A DNA stretch of 64,000 nt from Siderastrea radians (lineage: Eukaryota > Cnidaria > Anthozoa > Scleractinia > Rhizangiidae): assembly GCA_964017195.1 (NCBI GenBank), contig OZ024900.1, positions 32,566,641 to 32,630,640 of the forward strand, in the 5' to 3' direction. Shown here in pieces: positions 22,620 to 33,919 of the stretch; within the stretch, counting starts at the first letter, position 1, and each line of letters opens with the position of its first letter. The position numbers were made by a program, and so were the translations under genes. Below the pieces are notes generated by a model, which had not been told where the DNA came from, made no database searches, and saw only the letters and a program-made list of their open reading frames with translations.

Positions 22620-24371
22620 TTACAAAACGACAAGCATCCTTTTCTCTGTTATTCTGTGAACTGCCAGCGTGACGACGAGTCCTTCCTTAGTGACTGTGGC
22701 AGCCAGGGGTTTATAGTCACTTATCAATCCTTCTGTATGGAGATGAATGCTGCGAACAAATTTGCCATCTTTGTTGACTACATGAAGTATTCTTGGGTAG
22801 ATATGGCCTGCATCGGATCCCTTCAACAAAACGAAAACATTTTCACTTGACTGGTCAGAAGCTATTGATGCCACGCAAGACAGCTTAGGATCTCCACATT
22901 TGACCTGACAAAGGTGGTCTCCCTGTTCACTGAACAAGTGAACATAAACTTCATGATTCCGATATTCCAATACAAAAACTCTTCTATCCATTGAGTTAGT
23001 AACAGTCATATCCAATGCATCCTTCAATATTCCTTCTCCAAAGCTGTGAAGATACCGTCCATTTGTATCGTATACTTGCACCTCTCGCGCGTCTGATCTT
23101 CTCACCGCCACAAACACTTTGTTGTTATCACTCACTCTAATGAGGTACCCACTAGATCCTTCCTTCAGATTAAATTCGTGTTGCAGATTTGCGTGCTCGT
23201 CGAAGATGTATACGGTACCCCAGTGACTCTTCAAATCGTTCTGTTTACTGGTCCAATTAACCAATAAGAACACGTTATTGTCTCGCTCTATGTCTATATC
23301 ATCTATGTACCACACTCTACCGCCTTTCTCATTTGCCGGAAGCCTAAGACGGTACGATTGTAAGCGCTTACCAGTGTGGTTAAATAGTTTCAAGAAAGGA
23401 TCTTCGTTGATTGTGCCTAATAGCAGGCAAAACTGGCCTTGCTTGTTTGTCGTGACACGGCCATACCTCCCGTGCGTGTTCTTCTTTTTAAGTGACCACG
23501 GTTTTAAAAGGCAGTACTTCATTTCTTCTTCTTGTAGTGATTCAGTCACTCTCGTGTCACGCAATGGATCAACTTTCTCTTCTCCACTCACAACAACACA
23601 AGGCCAGAACGAAAGATTGATGTCTCCGACCACTTGCGAGACTTGGAAAATCACTCGATTCACGTGACACACCGAGTAAATTATCTCTTCCCGTTCAGCC
23701 TTGTTAAACCAAGACTTGACGCCTTGATTAAGGTGAACATTGAAGCTTTTTTGGACCGTTGGCATGGAATGCAGCTCTTCAAGGCACAATCTACACGCTC
23801 CTAACGCCTCGCCCGGATTGTCTACTTTCTCCAGCACTGTCGCCATAACACGATACTGAATGGCTAAGATGCGATCTGAAGTGCTGAGAGCTTCATTACA
23901 GAAGGCCTCTGTTGCTTTCTCGCGAGTTTTCTTAAATCTGTCTTTTGCGTCAGAAAGCGCTCTTCTAGTCGCATCGTCTTGTTCTGTTACTTGAAAGCTT
24001 TTCATTTCTTTAGCAAGGGAGACTGTTTTCACGCTCGCTGCCTGAGATGGTCGAAAATTGGGATCGGAGTTCTTCTGTTTTCCCTCTGCTCCTTGTTCTG
24101 TAAATGTAATGTCTTCTTCGATGGCTTTTAAGTCCAGCACTTTGTAGAGGTACACCAGTCCTTCTTTAAAAAAGCAGATACTTGCTAACAAGTTTGTTCG
24201 TGCTAATCCATCCAGCTTCGATTTAATGTCGTCGATTTCGCGAACGATGAAACTGCGAAATTGTTCGTCTGTTACGTCGCCATCCTTTAGTTTATCTGCT
24301 GCCAGATTTCGCCCTTTAGTCACCAGCAAGCCAATAGTCGCTTTGAAAACAGCCGCTACAATGGAAGCCAT
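22620..24371 (-). CDS. P4: intact helical domain/beta-propeller protein (583 aa)
   Basis: Single uninterrupted frame from the ATG at 24371 to the TAA at 22620. Residues 1-80 form a strongly helical domain (MASIVAAVFKATIGLL, then VREIDDIKSKLDGLARTNLL). Residues 81-115 are a polar linker. Residues 120-260 form a second helical region with a TPR-like segment (EALGACRLCLEELHSMP, 188-204). From about 303 to 583 six beta-propeller-like blades repeat an NHL-style pattern, for example FLKLFNHTGKRL, VFVAVRRSDAREVQVYDTNG and VFVLLKGSD. There is no signal peptide and no clear membrane helix, so it is probably intracellular. Gene and 5' flank are a close duplicate of P8. It looks like an uncharacterised anthozoan family; propellers of this type usually bind protein or RNA, but no activity can be assigned. 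Confidence 0.9.
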   Translation of the reverse strand: MASIVAAVFKATIGLLVTKGRNLAADKLKDGDVTDEQFRSFIVREIDDIKSKLDGLARTNLLASICFFKEGLVYLYKVLDLKAIEEDITFTEQGAEGKQKNSDPNFRPSQAASVKTVSLAKEMKSFQVTEQDDATRRALSDAKDRFKKTREKATEAFCNEALSTSDRILAIQYRVMATVLEKVDNPGEALGACRLCLEELHSMPTVQKSFNVHLNQGVKSWFNKAEREEIIYSVCHVNRVIFQVSQVVGDINLSFWPCVVVSGEEKVDPLRDTRVTESLQEEEMKYCLLKPWSLKKKNTHGRYGRVTTNKQGQFCLLLGTINEDPFLKLFNHTGKRLQSYRLRLPANEKGGRVWYIDDIDIERDNNVFLLVNWTSKQNDLKSHWGTVYIFDEHANLQHEFNLKEGSSGYLIRVSDNNKVFVAVRRSDAREVQVYDTNGRYLHSFGEGILKDALDMTVTNSMDRRVFVLEYRNHEVYVHLFSEQGDHLCQVKCGDPKLSCVASIASDQSSENVFVLLKGSDAGHIYPRILHVVNKDGKFVRSIHLHTEGLISDYKPLAATVTKEGLVVTLAVHRITEKRMLVVL

Positions 24372-24393
24372 GGCTGTTTCAAGAGGACGGGTG

Positions 24394-24442
24394 AAATTCT
24401 GTTTTGTGCACTGAATCGGTTTTAATTAAGGAGTGGCGTTGG
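24394..24442 (-). promoter_or_regulatory. Conserved 5' block of P4
   Basis: Reads CACTCCTTAATTAAAACCG then ATTCAGTGCACAAAACAG toward the gene, with the TTCAGTG word about 40 bases before the ATG. The block recurs before P2, P5, P6, P8 and P9. The initiator-like TCAGTG suggests a transcription start with a short leader. That assignment is inferred from conservation only. Confidence 0.45.
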
Positions 24443-25301
24443 TAAGAAAGAATAGGTAGCGGATTACATTCTTGGAAAGAAAGAATAGATAGCGGAAGTA
24501 TTTGGTCATTAGATTCTGAAATACAAAACGAGGTCAAATAAGAAGAGCACTTGTTTCTCCGGGGAGGGGGGGAGGAGGTTACTGCCTTAAATTTTTGGCA
24601 CGGTTGTGAAGCCTGCTTCTTTTAACCCTTGCCAGTTTTTTGACGAAAACATGCCATTTTCCATACCCAATTTCAGTCCCCAACCTTACAATTTCCCCCA
24701 CTTTTCAAGCAAAAATGAAAAAAAAAAAAATTAGACCCTATTCCATAATAGTATGCAAAACATATCTAATTGCTGACCAAAATGTGTTTCAGACCAAAAC
24801 AGCACAAAAACCACATCCTTTTGGGGGGGGGGGGGGGGACATATAACTATATTTCAATAGTGACAAGCATCTTATTTCTCCTTACAACACACAAAGAGGT
24901 CATGAGATAACAGGAAATGATCACCAAAGAAAAATGTCTTGATGTTAAATTAAATTCTCCCAGATGGCATTATTAAAAAATTGTGGAAAACAGTGCAGAG
25001 AACGTGCATGTCGATCGTGGGGCTGAAAGGGTTATATACGGGACTCCCTCCCGGATTGATACTATTGTCTAACGTCTAGACGTCATGCTTTTAAGTCTCG
25101 TGATGAATATCTATAAATAATCCTCTTAAAAAGAACCCTGAAAAGGTTACGCGTATGCTTTGCAGAAATAGTCATGTTCAGGGGACAATACACTGAACCT
25201 TTATTGATAGAAAGTGAAAATAATCTGCGAGTTTTTTGTAAACTATTGTAACAGTTCATGTTTTACATGTTTGGGAACTGTTTCCGCAGTTCATATATCT
25301 G
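24443..25301. other. P4 upstream flank, near-identical to P8 flank
   Basis: Collinear with 54.36-55.25 kb, including a G-run, the CCAGTTTTTTGAC word and an R1-type repeat (about 24845-25035) ending GGGGCTGAAAGGGTTAT. No gene seen. Confidence 0.7.
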
Positions 25302-25720
25302 ATACCGTAAACTGCCCATCTACCTGTAAACAAAAAATACATCCGGTTATAAGCCTCCCCCGGATATAAGCCCCCTCTGGTTTTCCTTATTTCTTTAATA
25401 TTAAGCACTCTCACAGAACACGGCGAAGATGAACTCTGAGCTTCTGTTTTGTTACGTTCCAGTTACGTTCGTGTTGTTACAGTTTTGATTTTGTTGTTAA
25501 AATTGAAATGAATTCGATTTATTATGACGTTTCAAAGGTTAATTAAAAACTGGTAAATTAAAAACGTATTTCGATCAACACTGCTGTGGCTCATTTCGAA
25601 AGGTTTTTTTATTCCGATAATAAGCCCGCCCGGGTATAAGCCCCTTCCGTTTATAAGCCCACCCAAAACCCCTTACGAAGTTGTATAAGCCCAGAGCTTA
25701 TAAGCGGTAGTTTACGGTAT
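25302..25720. mobile_element. ~419-bp MITE with ATACCGTAAACTGCC ends
   Basis: The left ATACCGTAAACTGCC and right GGTAGTTTACGGTAT ends form near-perfect inverted repeats. The interior has TATAAGCCC motifs in tandem near both ends. An equivalent copy lies at the same place beside P8 (55249-55663) and is missing from the P9 flank near 61.37 kb. Confidence 0.88.
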
Positions 25721-26399
25721 TTGTTTGGTATACAAGGAAGTCTTGTCAGTTTTTAAAGAAAGTAAAGAGGTAAAGACAAGTCAACCTCTGCGTAGGACTC
25801 TTGGGCTTATTTGATACCCATTTTAGAGAAAAGAACATCATTCATTTCGTTTTTACCCAAACTGTAGCTCATTATAGGCACAGTCAGAACTCTTGAAGGC
25901 AAGGAAACCAAACTTAACGGAGATTCAGCTTTCAATGGCATAGAGCACACAGATCTCAGTCTTTTCCTCTTCATATAAGCTTAGTTTCGTGACGTTAACT
26001 TGCTTCCGTGACGTTAACGATGCTTCAACGAAACTTGTTGCGTTTGTCTTCGCTAGTTCCATAAGAAATGTATGGAGAACGGTAAGGAGAATTTGCATTT
26101 TCATATCAGGGCTTAAAGGGTTAAGTTTGGGAACCTCTTCTCCAACCTCTCTTCACGGACACGTCCATAATACGGACACCTTCTTACTTTAGAGACTTGT
26201 TCATGAGAAATAAAAACTCGTATCAGTAAGTAAGAGCTTTATTTATACTGCAAAAATGTGTCAGCCGACACGGTGAAGTGACGGCTGGTATGAATACGTA
26301 CACTTGAACGAAAGATATGGCAAATTATACTGATTACGACTTTTTCTCTCATTTTTTGCGTCCTCTGCTCTGCTCTGGTTAAGAATTTTTCTCTTTGTC

Positions 26400-26775
26400 A
26401 AGGTTAACATATCTGTGGAGTCTTCTGATCTTGCCTGTGGTAGAAAAAGGCGAAAGGCTCAAACGACATAGAAACATGTAGTTTAACTAATTACGACTTT
26501 TTCTGTTGTAACTATCAGTATTATATCGTATTTCTTGAGTCCTTTGCTTTTGCCAGTGGGACAACGTGGTTGCCAAATGCAAGTACAAAATAAAATTTAA
26601 AAAAAGACATCGAAAACTAAATTACGATTCTGTGTTTCGAGTGACAGGTATCATATACTACTTTTGTCATGTTTTCTTGTTTCAGACTGTGCGAACTCTA
26701 CTCATGGTGGGCACATTAACAGGAATGGCTGGACTTGTGGCGCTGTTGACATCTTTTAGATCACGAATAAGCTGA
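26400..26775 (+). pseudogene. Small head-to-head gene, copy 2
   Basis: The terminal exon is 26686-26775, after the acceptor TTTTCTTGTTTCAG. It encodes TVRTLLMVGTLTGMAGLVAL then LTSFRSRIS and TGA. A degraded first-exon-like piece (GTGGAGTCTTCTGATCTTGC) lies at 26415-26445 followed by a GGTAGAA donor-like site. The ATG-bearing signal-peptide exon seen at 61.70 kb is not intact. The gene faces away from P4, its 5' side pointing toward P4's 5' end. The open frame continuing upstream to 26566 runs through the acceptor and is probably intronic. Confidence 0.45.
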
Positions 26776-26931
26776 AAGGAATCATTAACAAGGAGAAGAG
26801 ATAAATTTTTTCGTAGTGAGATGGCAAGGTTGCTGTCTAAGATCAATTCCTAATAGTCTGCAGCTCAGAGGTTAGGCGTCCGGAACCCGGATGCATGAAG
26901 CTGTCGTAGGTGAAGATGAATCAGCTTAGTG

Positions 26932-27062
26932 GGCGCGGTGGTGTAGTGGTTAGCGCGTTGGATTTCAGATCTGAAGTTCGGTGGTTCCAAGTCTAGTATC
27001 TACCGTTGTGTTGTTTCCTTAGACAAGAAACTTTTCTCTGAAACAATGAATATATGAAATAC
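26932..27062 (+). repeat. SINE family A, head
   Basis: GGGCGCGGTGGTGTAGTGG starts a tRNA-like head with GTTCGGTGGTTC as a box-B-like element. The body part (CAGCTGTATAATGAATATCGG to TTGCTTCATGCC) reappears at 27.35-27.47 kb after an intervening family-B tRNA-like repeat at 27165-27245. Confidence 0.8.
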
Positions 27063-27239
27063 ATTCGTATGGACTGCTTTGCATACTGCATTTCATGTCT
27101 GATAAAAGTCATCCATTCCACATGCGGGATTCTAGAACCAAAATTGACCTGCTCCCAACATCTCAAGGCTTCATAGCTTAGTTAGCAACGCATCGACATC
27201 GGGATGGTCATGGGCTTGAATGCTGTTATAGCCTTTTAA

Positions 27240-29436
27240 CACCATTTTTTAAGGATCAAAAAACAAAAACAACTCTTCCGTAAATTGCTACACACTGCTA
27301 AGATCATTCCACTTATTTCAAACTTTGCTCCTTATTGCCTTTCACCACCCAGCTGTATAATGAATATCGGCGACATACTGCTGGGTGTAACTAACATCCA
27401 ATCTAATGGGGGTGGGGTGGGGAAAGTAGCAATACTCCTTGTTGCTTCATGCCTAATCGTTTGAGCCCAAAGTTCAACATCCAAATTCTCCTTACTTGTC
27501 TCCCGCACCTTCCTTGTAGGACTAGTGTTTAAAATTTCCTTAAGCGGCCTTCACACGTCAAACTAATGTTGGCCGACTGGGGTTGGCACACTCAAATTGG
27601 TGTGTGTCAGCGAGATAACGACACGTTGGCAAACTGTTGGCGACAAATAGAAATTGTCTCTATTCTCGCCAACTTTTCGCAAACAGTTTGCCAACATGTT
27701 GTTGTGTCGTTCACACACACAATTTGAGTTTACCAACACGAGTTGGCCAACATTAGTTTGACGTGTGAAGGCCGCTTTAAACATCGAGTCATTTTTTCTT
27801 TGATGATTGTTTCCTTCATTCTCATGATCTGTGTGTTTGCTCATGCAGTGATATTGTAAGGAGAAATTAGAAACTGGTCACGGTCCATCTGAGCTTAGGA
27901 GAGCTTCGTGAATCCAGCCTCAGGTTGCAAAAAGGCGGTTTCTCAAGACAATAATTACGCACCCATGTCAGTACGTTTTCTAATTCTAATCTAGGGAAAT
28001 AAAACCATTTGTTAGTGCGTTTACCTGTGGATGGCTAGAGTAGATATGCATTACAACTTACAAAAGTTTGAGTCAACTTTACCACGCTTTTTTCCTCTTT
28101 GGTAGAAAAACTGTTATGAACTGATTGTTTTTTGTTGTCCCTTCCAGAATTCTGTTGTTGTCTTCTTGTTCGTGCATTTTTAATCAAGATTTTGACTAAA
28201 AAGTAGCAATACCGTAATTTTTCCATCAAGTGCTCTCCTTTGAATAAGGGCCCCTTCTTGTTGTCATTAAGATTTAAGACTGCAATAATCACCTTTTTTC
28301 ACTACTGAGGTGAGAAATGTTCAATTTTCTCTACCTTAAATGCCAGGGACAAGAAAGCGGCAAAAATTTAGTCCAGTTTATTGATGTGGAAAAGGCAACA
28401 ATACGAAATTTGAAATAGATGCCCTAGACACTTGGTCGAGGAAATACATTCTCTTATCCCCTTTAACAAGTGATTTTATTTATCGTTCACAGCCCTGTAC
28501 TCGTACTAGGAATAGGACTAAAATATATCTGTAGCCTTGTTAACTTTATTTTGTAGTTGTAAATGACCGTGGAAGATTATAAAATTTATTAATGAACGGT
28601 TCGGGAGACCGGGTTCGGTTGATTTTACATTCACTGAATTCATTTGGGTCATCAACTTTAACTAGAGAGACATGTATAAATAGGCGTTTATCTCCGGTCA
28701 ATATTTTTATTTTTAATCCAAGAGTCCATTTTTCAAACCTATGCTGAAAAATTTGCCTTTATACTACCTCGATTTTTTGTCTCACTGGATTTAGCGAAAA
28801 ACGAAGTTTGGTAACATTTCCTGTTAAACTTTAAGTCCGATTTGAAATAGCCTGACTGTGTGATCTACTAATCTTTTCATTGTTTGTTTGTTTGTTTTTT
28901 AATTAATGGCAATTTTGTTTCTGTTCATACGTCCTCACGTTTAACCCTTGTGCGTACAAGGGGGGGGGATGCCACCCCCCGCCCCTTGTACCACGGTGGG
29001 GGTGCTAACTTACTTATTCCTCTCTGCTCCGGCCGAAGTATAGCACCCCCACCGTACTCTTCAGCGGACTCATGTTTTCGTTCAATTCCACACAGCGAAC
29101 AGATCCACAGACCCCGCTTTCATTCATTTAAAGATGACCCTGATTCAAGAAACCGCTATTAGAAGAACACTCATTCCAGCTCTTTTAATTTGCCGGTGAA
29201 TTTGCTCTTATAGATAACCGATGAGTCAAGTATAAAACTAAGCGTCGCTTTCAGAATCTTTAGTTTCTTCTTTGTCGGTTGTTTCGTAACCTTCTGACTT
29301 TTTCCATTCTCTTTGATCTTTCTTGTTCTTTGGTTTAGTTCGTTCGGAGGAGTCGCGATCTTTCGACCTCTATCAATAACTTGCTGTATCGTGAGATTTC
29401 AAGGGGCAACCCCCCCCCCCCCCCGTGATTTTAGAA
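27240..29436. repeat. Segmental duplicate of 49.15-51.5 kb
   Basis: Long collinear match with the sequence upstream of P8's minisatellite, including the SINE body, the MITE at 27543, ACCGTGGAAGATTATAAAATT-type segments and the CTCTGCTCCGGCCG segment. No supported gene. A G-run lies at 28961 and a C-run at 29410. Confidence 0.8.
27543..27779. mobile_element. ~237-bp palindromic MITE
   Basis: The ends AAGCGGCCTTCACACGTCAA and TTGACGTGTGAAGGCCGCTT are inverted repeats flanked by TTA, so a 3-bp TTA duplication fits the PIF/Harbinger type. The duplicate at 49464-49698 has the same flanks, so one insertion was copied with the segment. Confidence 0.85.
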
Positions 29437-29446
29437 GTCAGGTTTT

Positions 29447-30499
29447 GCAAGAGTACAAGTGCTTGCCAGTGCGGTCAAACACTTCCAAGCAAAGAACAAC
29501 AGAAACCATGCCTACTGTGACGACCTGCCCTTGCGTGTTTGTAGTGATACCATATACCCTTCCCTCCTGAACAGGTGCCCACGGTTGTAAAAGGCAGCGT
29601 TCCATATCCTCATCTCGTAGTAATTCAGCCACTCTCGTGTTACGCAATGGATCAACTTTCTCTTCTTCAGTATCAACACATGGCCAGAGCGAGAGATTGA
29701 CGTCTCTACCGACCATTTGCGTGGCATGGAAAATCACTCTATTTACGCGACACACCGAACAAATTATCTCTTCGCGTTCAGCCTTGTTAAACCAAGACTT
29801 AAAGCCTTGATTAAGTTGTACGTTGAAACTTTTCCGGACCGCTGGCAGGGCATGCAGCTTTTCAAGGCACAACCTACACGCTGCTAACGTTTCGTCCGAT
29901 TGTCTACTTTCTCCAGCAATATAACCATAATACGGTACAAGATTCGATCAGACGTGCCTAGAGCTTCGTTACAGAATACTTCTGTTGCTTTTTGGCGAGC
30001 TTGCTTGAATCTGTTTTTTGCGTCGAAATATCTTGTTCTGTTACTTGGAAGCTTTTCGTTTCCTCAGCAAGGGAGACTGTTTTCATACCAGCTGCCTGCG
30101 GTGATCGTAAGCTTGCGCAAGCCGTGTCAGAGTTCTTCTCTTGTTCCTCTTTTCTAACTGTAATTTAGCCGTCCCCTTCGATGGGTTTCAAGTTCAACAC
30201 TTTATAGAGGTAGACGACCCCTTCCTTGAAAAAGCTAATACTTGCCAACAAGTTTGTTCTTGCTTATCCGTCCATATTCGATTTAAAGTCATCGATTTCA
30301 CGAACGATGAAGTTGCGAAACTGTTCGTCTGTTACGTCGTCTTCCATCAATTTACTTGACAAAAGAACTGGGAAAATGAGGATTGTCGTTTTGTAATATT
30401 GAACTTCATTGACTGTAACATCGGGACCTGTTTTTTGTATAAAGTGCTATTTACAGCCTGGCCAATTTCACGAACAATGAAGTTGCGAAACTGTTCCAT
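29447..30499 (-). pseudogene. P5: rearranged family copy lacking most of the propeller
   Basis: The first blade and middle helical domain are open at 29438-29872 (EKLHALPAVRKSFNVQLNQG through WPCVD to VFDRTGKHLYS). The 5' half (29880-30350) is recognisable but broken by several indels and stops. All blades after the first are gone: sequence breaks at about 29447 into 3'-flank DNA. Near the N-terminus a ~108-bp inverted fragment (30358-30465) is inserted, and FRNFIVREI is encoded on both sides of it. By eye its 5' half is closest to P9 (the SLRSPQAA linker). The start-like ATG at 30499 now leads straight into EQFRNF, so the first ~35 residues are deleted. Confidence 0.88.
30358..30465 (+). other. 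Inverted 3'-end fragment of a family copy inside P5
   Basis: On the plus strand it reads the codons for DKRTGKMRIVVL, a TAA stop, and 3'-flank sequence matching the P6 flank at about 35.48-35.55 kb in reverse. It is therefore the 3' end of a P6/P7-like copy inserted antisense. Confidence 0.88.
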
Positions 30500-32105
30500 G
30501 ATTGAATCAACAGGAAGATGAAATTCTGTTTCGTGCACTGAATGAGTTTTAAGGAGTGGCGTTAAAAAGAAAAAAAAAGATTTGATAGCGAAAGTATTTG
30601 ATGATTAGTTGACGTCAAACTGAAAGATCACCTGGGTCCCCGGGGGGGGGGGGTTACTACTCAAAGCTTTTGGTAGGGCTGTGCAGCCGGCTTCTTTAAA
30701 CCCTCATCAGTTCTGAGACAAAAACATTCTATTTACCCCACCCAATTTCGCACCTAAACCTTACAATCCCCCCCCCTTTTCAAGCCAAAATAGAACAATA
30801 TTGGACCTTATTTAGACTAGCAGGAAAAACAGGCCCGATTTCTGACCAAACTGTCAGAATCTTTACCCGTTTTCAGACCAAAACAGCCCCAAAACGACAC
30901 CCTTTGTGGTACCACATAACCTACGTAGCTTGTCCCTTTATTAAGCCAGCATCTAATTTCTCCCTACAATAACACCTCGAACAAACATGCAGGTCGCGAG
31001 AATACAGAAAATGACCACCAAAGACAATTTGTCTTATCAAATTGTCTTTAATCAAATTCCCCCAAATAGTGTTAAAAATCTTATGGAAAACAGCGAGGAG
31101 AACATGGATTGTGATTTTGAGGCTTAAAGGCTTAGAGGAGTACACCCCTGGCTTGTTTCTATTGTCTATTAATCCGGAAGTCATCAATATCAATATCAAC
31201 ATATATAAATAATCCTGTTCACGACAAACCAAAAAGAGGTTATGACATATGTAGTCAACGTCTGGCCTCCTTACACTGACCAATAAGCCGTTAGTTTTTC
31301 GCAAACTGTTGTGAACAATTCCAGTTGGAAACTGTTTTAGTATCTCATTATTTCAAGTATTTCACTTTCATTATGTTCGTTATGCAAGTTAGTCCGGTGG
31401 GGGGTGGGGTGGGGTACACTGTACACAGCGAGGCTCCTCCCCGAGGTTCAAACCCTCATCCTGTGATATACTAATTTTTATTGAAATGGTACCCCTGCCA
31501 CATACCTAGAAGCATCAGTAAACCATCGCGGGCTTTTAGTCACCCAAAGCCTCCAAGCTTTTGCTGCCAAAATTTTGCAACCCTTTTTAACCGGTGACGT
31601 CACGTTGACGTCACTCGGTATATGTAGGAGGCTAATTTCAACGAGTGAGCAAACGATGTTTGTCTCCGCCTGTGAGGCCCAGGGGTACCTTATGGGTTAT
31701 GGGGTGGGGGCGTGCCAAACAGAAAAGTAAAAGAGTGTATAACTTGGAGTACCTCACCCGAACTGTGAAGTGTCTCGATTCGATCTCGATCAACTAGGAC
31801 CTACTTTATTTTGCATCGAATTACCCGTCGAATGCGCTGTTTTTGTGGACTGAGGTTTGGCAGGTTTTTTGCTAGTGTACTTGCCCGAGGGATACAAATT
31901 TCCGAAAAAAATGCAGGCAAGACAATGAACTCGACTTGGTTCGCGAATTCCCATGCATGTGTGGTTTATATTTGCACTCGTTTCCCTTTTTAATCTCCAA
32001 GCCGAATTATTGGTTTTTTGAAGGAGCCCATATTGATTTCCAAGCAGAATCAATTCGAATGCGAGATAACTGTTTACTGAGATTGGGAAGCAAGCAGCTT
32101 TTGCA
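30500..32105. other. P5 upstream flank, repeats, no gene
   Basis: Holds the conserved 5' block at about 30520-30562, a G-run at 30639, and repeats shared with 12.7-14.5 kb, including an R1-type copy at about 30940-31140. From about 31.6 kb the sequence seems unique in this window, but I see no protein-like frame. Confidence 0.5.
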
Positions 32106-32155
32106 GGCCCGTAACCAGGATTTTATGTGCGGGGGGGGGGGGGGGGCTAACGAGG

Positions 32156-32191
<36 letters not shown>

Positions 32192-32267
32192 TGCCTGATC
32201 CGCTTGTTTAAGAAAGTAGCAATACATGAGAAATTGTAAAAGCAAAGTACACGGTAGGAACTGAATA

Positions 32268-32555
32268 TTACATGTCGTATACAATTGTTTGAATAAAGTT
32301 ATAAAAGACTAATTTTACGATGTAAAATGATACATCACAATACGGCGGGACTAATCCTTCAGGATTGTCCCGAGCTCCAGCCACCGTGGGTGTTTGGTGG
32401 CAACCAGATTTTACCACCTTATCCAAATCAATTTTAACTCGATAATGGATGTGCATTAGTGCGAGGGACAACAGCCTTTCCTGGCCCATGCAAATGTCGT
32501 TGTGGTTAGCTATTACTAAGAAGTTGCCTGTATTGCCACGACTCTCACCGTTCAA
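32268..32555 (-). pseudogene. hAT transposase C-terminal remnant
   Basis: The frame contains [20 protein letters not shown] followed by DLDKVV, the usual end of the dimerisation domain in TTF-type/ZMYM1-like hAT proteins (MGQERL..LALM.IH). Upstream residues have little family signal, and the frame lacks a natural start. It lies in the same orientation as the TTF-like piece at 32934. Confidence 0.75.
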
Positions 32556-32933
32556 GACTTCGTTATCTAAACGCAGGGCAATGCACTGTCGACTACAGAA
32601 AAGGATGGCTTCTGAAACACATTTAACGATGTGCCCATTTCTGATAATATTCTTCCTCTTCTCGTCATCTTATCAGTTGTTCTCGTATTGCTATGGGTTT
32701 TCAACAGACTTAAGGAAGGATTCGGTGGCGATCATGCGTCGCGATGGTCCTTCATTTGCTCATGTCTATTTGCCTTTTCCTGAAGCTTATGCCAGTTTAT
32801 GAAAGGCTTGTTAACAAAGGCGCCCTTATCTTTTCTTGCAATGCATAGGCATCATCAAAACACAGTGTTTACAGAATACTCCATCTACTGAAGGGCTGTA
32901 GACCATTCATGGGTACTCACTGAGTTATCGTGA

Positions 32934-33203
32934 CTAACACCCTCTTCGGAACTGATGAAGAAATCGCGTTGGAAACTTGTAGCTAATCGATGGCTCAAAA
33001 TGACTTTTAATCAAGTGATATTTCTGACGAACTGGTAGCTTATTTGCAGAAAAACCAAATTCCTCAGAGGTCGTCAAAATCTTCCCGATGTCATTTGTTT
33101 CTTGCCGCTTCACTGGTTCTAAGTGATGCCGCGTTAGATTGCCATCAGTATTCTCAGATACTGGAGCTTGCGCAGTCTCTACAATTTTATTAACAGCGCG
33201 CAC
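32934..33203 (-). pseudogene. hAT transposase TTF-type N-terminal remnant
   Basis: The 89-codon frame includes VRQKYHLIKSHFEPSISYKF followed by P, resembling the entry into the TTF-type zinc finger of ZMYM1-like hAT proteins (..L..HF.P...Y.FP). The Trp/Cys-rich continuation expected next is absent because the frame ends. The sequence before it is polar and may be the natural N-terminal extension. Identification rests on one short motif. Confidence 0.55.
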
Positions 33204-33526
33204 TTGTTAAGAAAGTACACATCGGCTTCTCATAGAATATTGACATCAGGAAATGACGATAAGAGACCAGCAGAAACATAAAATGTATTTTCCCTCTTTG
33301 TGACTCGAAAACTTCTATTTTGATGGTTTGGGATGCCTGTGAATTTTCAGAAGGTGCTGCTTTAGATTAACCGTCCCCCCAGTCTCTCTCCGAATTGTTA
33401 GTCTGTGTTTCCTTACTGGCTCTTTATTAAGCGATGTAATTTTGTTTCACATCGAGAAATAGCGAGTACATCTCAGAGCATAATACTGGGATCAAGACTG
33501 GTGGACATCGCGAAAATAATCTTGAT

Positions 33527-33787
33527 TTACCTTCTATATCTCGCTGTAAAACTGTAGCTAACTGAGATAGATAACTGAGATAGTCGTGGTCTCAGCCGGG
33601 CTGTCTTCGCAGACTGCACTATCATTGTCAGTGTCTGATGGCTCTTGACGGGGCACTTTACTGATGCATGTATCGAGAGTCTGGCAAGATTTAGCTGCAG
33701 CCTTCCTCGTTCTATTTTCCTGTTCTCTCGTACCCATAACGTATTACACAAGAAACTGATTTTGCATCTTCGGGCGTTCCTGCGCTC

Positions 33788-33823
<36 letters not shown>

Positions 33824-33919
33824 CGTGTCTGACAAAAATCGTGAGATCGCTCCCTTATCATTGGCTCGCTCGTCTAAACACCCGTATAAAGCGTGCAGCA
33901 CGTTGATTTCATTATCCAT
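33527..33919 (-). other. Unidentified 130-codon ORF within hAT-like element
   Basis: The frame starts MDNEINVLHALYGCLDERAN and becomes Arg/Ser-rich toward the end. It lies upstream of the TTF-like remnant on the same strand inside the element, so it could be a 5' exon of the transposase or chance. I recognise no domain. Confidence 0.25.

Noticed and set aside
27563..27844. 93-codon minus-strand ORF and its relatives at 49.5 kb
   Set aside because: They arise from the palindromic MITE, which is open on both strands because of its symmetry.
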